This document shows, piece after piece, positions 6,047 to 11,426 of a stretch of 11,426 nt of DNA. The position numbers and the translations under genes were made by a program. The stretch covers positions 1-11,426 of the forward strand of contig JBEBJI010000046.1 of assembly GCA_040079935.1 (NCBI GenBank), read 5' to 3'. Within the stretch, counting starts at the first letter, position 1, and the number at the start of each line of letters is the position of its first letter. The notes below the pieces were generated by a model, which did no database searches, had not been told where the DNA came from, and saw only the letters and a program-made list of their open reading frames with translations. Source of the stretch: Methylotenera_A sp040079935. GTDB taxonomy: Bacteria; Pseudomonadota; Gammaproteobacteria; Burkholderiales; Methylophilaceae.

Positions 6047-6820
6047 ATGAAAACTCACAAGCGAAAACCAATCGTTCTAATTCCTGCGGATGTTAAGCAG
6101 ATTGGAGAACATCCTTTTCATGCAGTCGGGCAAAAATACATTTTGGCGGTGGCAGAAGCGGCGGGCGCTTTGCCTTTGCTGGTTCCGTCGATTAGCAGTC
6201 AACTTGAAATTGAAGAGTTATTAGCTATTGCAGATGGCGTGATGTTAACAGGCTCTCCTTCCAATGTGCATCCATCGCACTTTGGTCAAAGCGTGCTCAA
6301 TCCAGATCTGCCATTAGACCCTGCGCGCGACGCGCTTACCTTAAAATTAGTTCGCGCTGCTGTTAATGCTGGCGTACCATTGTTAGCGATTTGTCGTGGA
6401 TTTCAAGAGCTGAATGTGGCGTTTGGTGGCAGTTTGCATCAGGCTGTGCAAGAAGTGGCAGACTTGAACGACCATAGAGAAGTAAAAGATTTGCCACTAG
6501 ATACGCAATATGCCGTCGCGCATGCTGTTAAGCTGGTTGCAAGTGGCCAATTAACCAAGATACTGGGTACAGATAAAATCATGGTGAATTCTTTACACGG
6601 GCAGGGCGTCGACATGCTGGGTGCAGGTTTGATTGCAGAGGCGCATGCGCTGGATGGCTTGATTGAAGCGGTGTGCGTGGGTGGTGCTAAGACATTCGCG
6701 CTAGGCGTACAATGGCATCCAGAGTGGAAGGTAATGGAAAACCCGCAATATTTGGCGGTTTTTAAAGCGTTTGGTGATGCTTGCCAAGCAAGAGCACAGC
6801 GTCACAAGCCACCTGATTGA
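6047..6820 (+). CDS. puuD: Gamma-glutamyl-GABA hydrolase (class I glutamine amidotransferase-like, peptidase C26)
   Basis: A 257-residue cytoplasmic hydrolase of PuuD/SpuA type, which cuts gamma-glutamyl-GABA to glutamate and GABA at the end of the glutamylated putrescine route. The N-terminal strand PIVLIPADVK is followed by an oxyanion region GVMLTGSPSNVHPSHF (64-79). The nucleophile elbow is LLAICRGFQELNVAFGG with C116, and the catalytic pair H224/E226 lies in GVQWHPEW, so the triad is complete. The start at 6047 has no clear ribosome site; it is chosen because the protein begins right before the conserved first strand and no better upstream start was seen. It heads the puuD-puuA-spuC cluster, 75 bp before puuA, and is divergent from the MocR gene with operator B between. 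In Pseudomonas the equivalent position is held by spuA. Confidence 0.9.
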   Translation: MKTHKRKPIVLIPADVKQIGEHPFHAVGQKYILAVAEAAGALPLLVPSISSQLEIEELLAIADGVMLTGSPSNVHPSHFGQSVLNPDLPLDPARDALTLKLVRAAVNAGVPLLAICRGFQELNVAFGGSLHQAVQEVADLNDHREVKDLPLDTQYAVAHAVKLVASGQLTKILGTDKIMVNSLHGQGVDMLGAGLIAEAHALDGLIEAVCVGGAKTFALGVQWHPEWKVMENPQYLAVFKAFGDACQARAQRHKPPD

Positions 6821-6885
6821 TCAGAAATACAGCTTTTTAGCTCAACAAAAAATAACTAATTATAAAAATACAACAAAAGAATGCT

Positions 6886-6890
6886 GGAGA
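6886..6890 (+). promoter_or_regulatory. puuA: Ribosome binding site deciding the puuA start
   Basis: GGAGA lies 5 nt before the ATG at 6896. An in-frame ATG at 6881 has only CAACAAAAG before it and would put this site inside the coding region, so the start at 6896 is preferred. Confidence 0.8.
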
Positions 6891-6895
6891 AAATA

Positions 6896-8266
6896 ATGCC
6901 TGATTTAAAAGATTTTGAACTTGCAGATATGGATCGTTGGTTAACTGAAAATAATGTAACCGAAATTGAGTGTTTAGTGCCCGATTTGACTGGCGTTGCG
7001 CGTGGCAAGATATTGCCACGCGAGAAATTCAGCATAGAGCGCGCGATGCGTTTGCCCGAGGCTGTGCTTGGTGTTTCGGTTACTGGCGAATCGCCAGAAG
7101 GCCATGAAGGCTATGATAGAGTGATGGGTTTTACTGATAAAGATATGGTGTTGGTGCCAGACCCGACCACGCTTAGATTGGTGCCTTGGGCAACGGACCC
7201 AACCGCACAGGTGATTATGGACTGTGTAGGACATGATGGATCCCCTATTGATTTTGCGCCGCGGAACGTGTTGCGTCGCGTAGCTAATCTATATAAAGAT
7301 TTAGGCTGGACACCAATCGTTGCGCCAGAATTAGAGTTTTATTTATTAGCTCGTAATACCGACCCTGATTTGCCGTTAACCCCACCTATTGGGCGCAGTG
7401 GCCGCAGGGAAACTAGCCGTCAACTTTACAGTATTGATGCTGTCAATGAGTTTGATCCGCTGTTTGAAGATATTTATGATTATTGCGAAAGTATGGGTTT
7501 GGAGCTCGATACACTGATTCACGAATTTGGCGCAGGACAGATGGAGATCAACTTTTTGCACGGTGAGCCGATGATTTTAGCCGATAAATCATTCTTTTTT
7601 AAACGGGTATTGCGTGAGGCAGCTATGCGTCATGATATGTATGCGACGTTTATGGCAAAACCTATGCAGCATGAGCCTGGTTCTGCCATGCATATTCATC
7701 AAAGTGTAATTGACACCAAAACAGGAAAAAATATTTTTAGTAAGCCTGATGGTGAGGCCTCACCATTTTTTCTTCATTATATAGCAGGGTTGCAAAAATA
7801 CTTACCTGCTGCGATGGCATTGCTCGCGCCGTACGTGAATTCGTATCGTCGTATTGTGCGTGATGGTGCAGCGCCGATTAACATTGAGTGGGGTTACGAT
7901 AACCGCACGGTAGGTATTCGTGTGCCAATTTCTGATCCATCAGGTCGCCGCGTCGAAAATCGAGTGGCAGGCGCAGATGCAAACCCTTATTTAGCCATGG
8001 CAGCGACACTGGCTTGCGGCTATTTGGGCATTATAGAAAAACTAACGCCAACAGAAGTGACCACGGGCAGCGCCTACGCGCACGATTATCAATTGCCGCG
8101 CGGTTTATCTGAAGCGCTGAGAGAACTAGAAGCTGCGGAAGCCTTGAAAGAAGTGCTAGGCAAAAACTTTGTGGATGTGTATTTGGCTGTAAAAGAAACC
8201 GAGCACGATGAGTTTATGCGCGTGATTAGCCCGTGGGAACGTGAACACTTGTTAATGCACGTTTAA
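6896..8266 (+). CDS. puuA: Gamma-glutamylputrescine synthetase (glutamine synthetase family)
   Basis: A 456-residue enzyme of the GlnA-like PuuA/SpuB/PauA group, which joins glutamate to putrescine using ATP. The N-terminal beta-grasp part (about 20-115) has VTEIECLVPDLTGVARGKILP. The catalytic part holds the metal and substrate ligands in APELEFYL (E145, E147), HEFGAGQMEINF (E210, E217) and GSAMHIHQS (H266, H268), followed by NSYRR (315-319), EWGYDNRTVGIRVP (R337) and ENRVAGADANPY (E354, R356). The EWGYDNRT segment and the lack of the GlnA adenylylation-loop pattern separate it from true glutamine synthetase. It lies 75 bp after puuD and 20 bp before spuC, so the three probably share a transcript. 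The substrate might be another polyamine or amine (PauA paralogues differ), but putrescine is favoured by the neighbours. Confidence 0.88.
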   Translation: MPDLKDFELADMDRWLTENNVTEIECLVPDLTGVARGKILPREKFSIERAMRLPEAVLGVSVTGESPEGHEGYDRVMGFTDKDMVLVPDPTTLRLVPWATDPTAQVIMDCVGHDGSPIDFAPRNVLRRVANLYKDLGWTPIVAPELEFYLLARNTDPDLPLTPPIGRSGRRETSRQLYSIDAVNEFDPLFEDIYDYCESMGLELDTLIHEFGAGQMEINFLHGEPMILADKSFFFKRVLREAAMRHDMYATFMAKPMQHEPGSAMHIHQSVIDTKTGKNIFSKPDGEASPFFLHYIAGLQKYLPAAMALLAPYVNSYRRIVRDGAAPINIEWGYDNRTVGIRVPISDPSGRRVENRVAGADANPYLAMAATLACGYLGIIEKLTPTEVTTGSAYAHDYQLPRGLSEALRELEAAEALKEVLGKNFVDVYLAVKETEHDEFMRVISPWEREHLLMHV

Positions 8267-8286
8267 TTTTTAGAATTGAGAATGCC

Positions 8287-9672
8287 ATGAATACAATGAC
8301 AGATTTGACCACCAGCAATATTCAGACAATAGATTCTGCGCACTATATGCACCCATTTACTGATCACAAAGGGTTGGCGGAAAAGGGCGCGCGCATTATC
8401 ACTAAAGCGGATGGCATCTATATTTGGGATTCTGAAGGTCATAAGATATTAGATGCTATGTCTGGCTTGTGGTGTGTGAATGTTGGGTATGGTCGTAAAG
8501 CCTTAGTGGATGCGGCTTCCAGACAGATGCAGGAGTTGCCTTATTACAACAGTTTTTTTCAAACTGCAAATATACCCGCGGTAAAGCTAGCTGAAAAAAT
8601 CGTCGCCTTGGCGGGAGATAATTATAGCCATGTGTTTTTTAGCAGTTCAGGTTCGGAATCTAACGATACAAATATCAAAATGGTGCGCCATTATTGGGCA
8701 ACATTAGGTCAGCCAGAGCGCAAAGTAATTATTTCACGCAATAATGCTTATCATGGATCCACCATGGCAGGCGGTTCTTTGGGTGGAATGGGTGGCATGC
8801 ATGCTCAAGGCGGCGTGATTCCAGACATTGTCCACATAGAGCAACCCTATCATTATGGATTGGCGCCGAATGAAGGTCGCGACTCATTTGGTTTGCGCGC
8901 CGCGTCATGGCTAGAAGATAAGATTTTAGAAGTTGGCGCAGATAAAGTTGCTGCCTTTATTGGCGAGCCTGTACAAGGCGCGGGCGGCGTAATTATTCCA
9001 CCCAAAACTTATTGGCCAGAAATCCAGAGAATATGTGATAAGTACGGTATTTTGCTGATTTGTGATGAAGTGATTTGCGGTTTTGGTCGCGTTGGTAAAT
9101 GGTTTGGCTCACAATTATTAGGCGCCAAACCCGATTTGATGACCTTTGCAAAAGGCGTCACTTCGGGTTATTTGCCATTAGGTGGAGTGGTAATAGGCAA
9201 GCAGGTTGCAGAGGTGCTGATTGAAAAAGGTGGCGAGTTCAATCACGGCTACACTTATTCTGGCCACCCAGTGGCCTGTGCTGTGGCGCTGGCAAATATC
9301 GATATTATAGAAAAAGAAGGCTTGGTGGATCGCGTATTTAACGAAACTGGACCCTATTTAGCACAAAAATATGCAGAATTAGCGCATCATCCATTGGTAG
9401 GTGGGGCAGAAAGCATCGGCTTAATGGCAGGATTTGTGCTGATGCGCGACAAAGCCAAACATATTGCATTTGATGAAGAAGTGGGCGTGGGTATGATTTG
9501 CCGTGGCCATTGCTTTAGCAATGGTTTGATTATGCGCGCGGTGGGCGACCGCATGATTATTGCGCCACCACTAACCATTACCAAAGCGCAAATTGATGAA
9601 ATGATGGCGCTGATATACAAGTGCTTAGACAAAACTTTAGTAGATTTGCAAAAGCTGGGCTTGATGAAATAA
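8287..9672 (+). CDS. spuC: Putrescine (polyamine):pyruvate aminotransferase, class III
   Basis: A 461-residue class III PLP aminotransferase very close, as recalled, to Pseudomonas SpuC: HPFTDHKGLAEKGARIITKADG, then LDAMSGLWCVNVGYGR, then a phosphate-cup motif SGSESND (121-127), YHGS (155-158), LICDEVICGFGR with D260-E261, and FAKGVTSGYLPLGG with K289 as the Schiff-base lysine. It would transfer the terminal amine of putrescine to pyruvate, giving 4-aminobutanal (pyrroline) and alanine, in the cytoplasm. The start at 8287 has only a weak GAG site; a second ATG at 8296 is possible. The gene begins 20 bp after puuA, in the same order as spuA-spuB-spuC. Beta-alanine:pyruvate aminotransferases are the closest alternative. 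It differs clearly from the minus-strand class III enzyme at 334-1686. Confidence 0.88.
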   Translation: MNTMTDLTTSNIQTIDSAHYMHPFTDHKGLAEKGARIITKADGIYIWDSEGHKILDAMSGLWCVNVGYGRKALVDAASRQMQELPYYNSFFQTANIPAVKLAEKIVALAGDNYSHVFFSSSGSESNDTNIKMVRHYWATLGQPERKVIISRNNAYHGSTMAGGSLGGMGGMHAQGGVIPDIVHIEQPYHYGLAPNEGRDSFGLRAASWLEDKILEVGADKVAAFIGEPVQGAGGVIIPPKTYWPEIQRICDKYGILLICDEVICGFGRVGKWFGSQLLGAKPDLMTFAKGVTSGYLPLGGVVIGKQVAEVLIEKGGEFNHGYTYSGHPVACAVALANIDIIEKEGLVDRVFNETGPYLAQKYAELAHHPLVGGAESIGLMAGFVLMRDKAKHIAFDEEVGVGMICRGHCFSNGLIMRAVGDRMIIAPPLTITKAQIDEMMALIYKCLDKTLVDLQKLGLMK

Positions 9673-9721
9673 ATTTGTAAAAATATTGCAAAGCCTAGGC
9701 CGCAAATAGTATGGTGATTGC

Positions 9722-9735
9722 ACATCACATGATGT
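9722..9735. repeat. Short palindrome in the spuC-potF gap
   Basis: ACATC (9722-9726) and GATGT (9731-9735) form a perfect inverted repeat with a 4-bp spacer, in the 185-bp gap between spuC and potF. It could be an operator. A further self-complementary octamer, GCCTAGGC, lies at 9693-9700. No convincing sigma-70 promoter was found in the gap, and no half-site pair like operators A and B. Confidence 0.25.
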
Positions 9736-9857
9736 AAGATTGTAAGTAAGAGTAAGCTTGGTTATGTCCGTTTTACAAGCACTGTCTTGGTGCGTAGCGA
9801 TGGCTAAATCAGGAAATTTATATGTTGGATTTTTAACTTTTAAGGGGTAATTAAACT

Positions 9858-11027
9858 ATGCATTCATCTTGTAAAAATATTCTGCTCAGTTTGCTTTTTG
9901 GTGTTGCAGGCTTAACGTTGGTCGCTTGTGGCAACAAAACTGAAGAAACTGCTGGTACAGCGACGCCAGAAGCTACTAGTGCAGCAGCGGTCGAAGAAGA
10001 AAAGATTCTTAATATTTACAACTGGTCAGATTATTTAGCTGAAGACACGATTCCTAACTTTGAAAAAGAAACGGGTATTAAAGTCCGTTACGATATTTTT
10101 GATAGCAACGAAATTTTGCATGCAAAAATGATTGCAAAAAACACGGGCTATGACATTGTGGTGCCCTCTTCAAACTGGGGTGCCATGCAAATAGAAGGCG
10201 GTTTGCTACAAAAACTAGATAAAACCAAGCTGACAAACTGGAAAAACCTAGATGAAAACGTCTTGGCGCAAATGGCTAAGCTTGATCCAGATAATCAATA
10301 CTTGGTGGATTGGCTGTGGAGCTACACCACAGTGGGCATTAATGTGGATAAAGTAAAAGCTGCGTTAGGCGATATGCCTATGCCAGAAAACACTTGGGAT
10401 TTAGTGTTTGACCCAAAATATACGAGCAAACTTAAATCGTGCGGTATTGCGATGTTGGATGCACCGTCTGAAGTGTTCCCCATCGCGATGCGATATGTAG
10501 GCAAGCCAGAGTTTAGTAATAATCCAGATGATTACAAAGTGGCCTTTGATATGCTGATGAAAGTGCGCCCAGATATTAAGCGCTTTAATTCGGGCGGTCA
10601 AATTGAAGATCTTGCCAGCGGCAATATCTGCGTAGCGCTAGGCTGGGCGGGCGATTTTAACTTAGCACGCAAACGCTCAATCGAAAATAAATCCGAGCAA
10701 AACATTGAGGCACTCATTACCAAAATGGGCGGCTATATGTTTATGGATACTATGGCGATTCCAGCGGATGCTAAACATCCAGGTAACGCGCATAAATTCA
10801 TCGATTACATTTTAAGAGCGCAAGTACATGCAGGTTTAACTAATGCGGTGACTTACGCTAACCCAAACAAAGCCGCAACGGAGTTTGTTGACCCTGAAAT
10901 TAAAGACAACAAAACGATCTTTTTACCAGAAGCAGATGTGAAAAACTTGATTCCACCAGGCAATGTGGATAATGCTACTCGCCGCGTAACAACAAGGTTA
11001 TTCACCCAATTCAAAACTGGGACATAA
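9858..11027 (+). CDS. potF: Putrescine-binding protein of ABC transporter (PotF/SpuD type), predicted lipoprotein
   Basis: A 389-residue solute-binding protein. The N-terminus has a hydrophobic stretch ending in the lipobox LVAC, with C24 as lipidation site, then a linker rich in T, A and E (27-49) before the fold starts at LNIYNWSDYL. Aligned by eye to E. coli PotF, the putrescine contacts are kept: W56, S57, Y59, S104, E205, W263, D266, F295, D297 and Y333 (PotF W37, S38, Y40, S85, E185, W244, D247, F276, D278, Y314). The phenylalanine at 295, rather than the tryptophan expected in spermidine-type proteins, favours putrescine. E. coli PotF is soluble and periplasmic, so the lipid anchor is a difference. 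The ribosome site AAGGGG (9842-9847) supports the start. A terminator separates it from potG. Its own promoter in the 185-bp gap is likely but not resolved. Confidence 0.9.
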   Translation: MHSSCKNILLSLLFGVAGLTLVACGNKTEETAGTATPEATSAAAVEEEKILNIYNWSDYLAEDTIPNFEKETGIKVRYDIFDSNEILHAKMIAKNTGYDIVVPSSNWGAMQIEGGLLQKLDKTKLTNWKNLDENVLAQMAKLDPDNQYLVDWLWSYTTVGINVDKVKAALGDMPMPENTWDLVFDPKYTSKLKSCGIAMLDAPSEVFPIAMRYVGKPEFSNNPDDYKVAFDMLMKVRPDIKRFNSGGQIEDLASGNICVALGWAGDFNLARKRSIENKSEQNIEALITKMGGYMFMDTMAIPADAKHPGNAHKFIDYILRAQVHAGLTNAVTYANPNKAATEFVDPEIKDNKTIFLPEADVKNLIPPGNVDNATRRVTTRLFTQFKTGT

Positions 11028-11039
11028 TAGATTATGTTA

Positions 11040-11082
11040 GCCTGCAAGCCTCATGGATATTGGCTTGCAGGCCTGTTTTTTT
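11040..11082 (+). terminator. Rho-independent terminator between potF and potG
   Basis: A perfect 11-bp stem, GCCTGCAAGCC (11040-11050) with GGCTTGCAGGC (11062-11072), and an 11-nt loop, followed by CTG and seven T residues. It starts 12 bp after the potF stop. Such partial terminators behind binding-protein genes usually let the binding protein be made in excess over the membrane subunits. Confidence 0.88.
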
Positions 11083-11109
11083 GTAATTCACTCAATCTAA
11101 AGGGGTTTT

Positions 11110-11426
11110 ATGGCAACCGCACCTAAAGAAATGAACAAGCCAGCACCAGAAGTCTTGCTGCGCGTTGAGAATGTCACTAAAGTTTATGATGGCACAGTGA
11201 AAGCAGTGGATGATGTTTCGCTTTCAGTCAATAAAGGTGAAATTTTTGGTCTATTAGGCGGTTCTGGTTGTGGTAAATCAACCCTATTGCGCATGATGGC
11301 AGGATTTGAAAAGCCGACCAAAGGTAAAATTTATTTGGCAGGTCAAGATATTACCAATGTGCCAGCGTATCAACGTCCAATAAACATGATGTTTCAATCG
11401 TATGCGCTTTTTCCACATTTAACGGT
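11110..11426 (+). CDS. potG: Polyamine ABC transporter ATP-binding protein (PotG type), 3' part outside window
   Basis: The frame from the ATG at 11110 stays open to the window end and gives the first 105 residues. Residues 16-36 are the first strand region LLRVENVTKVYDGTVKAVDDV. Walker A is GGSGCGKST, and the Q-loop is INMMFQSYALFPHLTV, almost the same as recalled E. coli PotG (RPINMMFQSYALFPHMTV). The signature motif, Walker B and the C-terminal regulatory domain lie beyond the window. It would power putrescine import together with two permeases expected next (PotH/PotI or SpuG/SpuH). An AAAGGGG ribosome site lies just upstream (11099-11105). The potF terminator lies 28-70 bp before the start, so expression depends on read-through or on an unseen promoter. 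PotA-like ATPases are an alternative, but the N-terminal extension and potF context favour PotG. Confidence 0.9.
   Translation, partial: MATAPKEMNKPAPEVLLRVENVTKVYDGTVKAVDDVSLSVNKGEIFGLLGGSGCGKSTLLRMMAGFEKPTKGKIYLAGQDITNVPAYQRPINMMFQSYALFPHLT

Noticed and set aside
6818..6842. Small palindromes after puuD (CTGAT..ATCAG and AGCTTTTTAGCT)
   Set aside because: Loops or stems are too short for a stable hairpin and there is no proper T-run, so no terminator is called between puuD and puuA.
6881..6895. puuA start at 6881
   Set aside because: It has no ribosome site, and the GGAGA site at 6886-6890 serves the ATG at 6896.
9673..9707. Possible terminator after spuC (ATTTG...CAAAT arms with the GCCTAGGC palindrome)
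   Set aside because: Pairing is broken and no T-run follows, so intrinsic termination is not supported.
9387..9728. 113-codon minus-strand open frame over the spuC 3' end
   Set aside because: It is antisense to well-supported spuC codons and has no recognisable domain.

Overview
The window looks like a proteobacterial chromosome segment of moderate GC content devoted to polyamine (putrescine) uptake and breakdown. Protein similarities recalled from memory (E. coli Puu/Pot, Pseudomonas Spu/Pau) point to the Beta- or Gammaproteobacteria. The base composition would suit a Methylophilaceae-like betaproteobacterium, but that placement is a guess.

Layout. Minus strand 1-1686: a class III aminotransferase of unknown substrate, followed with an 8-nt overlap by a small cupin protein cut by the window edge. 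Divergent from it, 1829-3151 (+): PuuB, gamma-glutamylputrescine oxidase. Minus strand 5866-3230: a tight four-gene unit, MocR/GntR-aminotransferase regulator -> SMR membrane transporter -> ABM-like small protein -> GNAT acetyltransferase. Divergent from the regulator, 6047-9672 (+): puuD (spuA-like), puuA (spuB-like) and spuC. After a 185-bp gap come potF (a putrescine-binding protein, predicted lipoprotein), an intrinsic terminator, and the start of potG (ABC ATPase, cut by the window end). The order puuD-puuA-spuC-potF-potG matches the Pseudomonas spuABC-D/E-F order.

How the genes fit together. PotF/PotG (with permeases expected downstream) import putrescine. PuuA glutamylates it, PuuB oxidises gamma-glutamylputrescine to the aldehyde, and PuuD releases GABA from gamma-glutamyl-GABA. 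SpuC gives a parallel direct transamination route. The aldehyde dehydrogenase (PuuC/PauC) needed by both routes is not in the window.

Main observation. Both divergent intergenic regions (1687-1828 and 5867-6046) carry the same operator-like layout: two direct half-sites of the form AARTGGnnCT exactly 23 bp apart, plus an inverted TGG half-site exactly 17 bp beyond the second. This links the MocR regulator to both clusters and suggests GabR-like control. Other structures worth a look are a perfect 12-bp inverted repeat upstream of puuD and a hairpin after puuB that shares its loop sequence with the potF-potG terminator.

No tRNA, rRNA, CRISPR array or insertion sequence was seen, and no gene-free stretch exceeds 300 bp.
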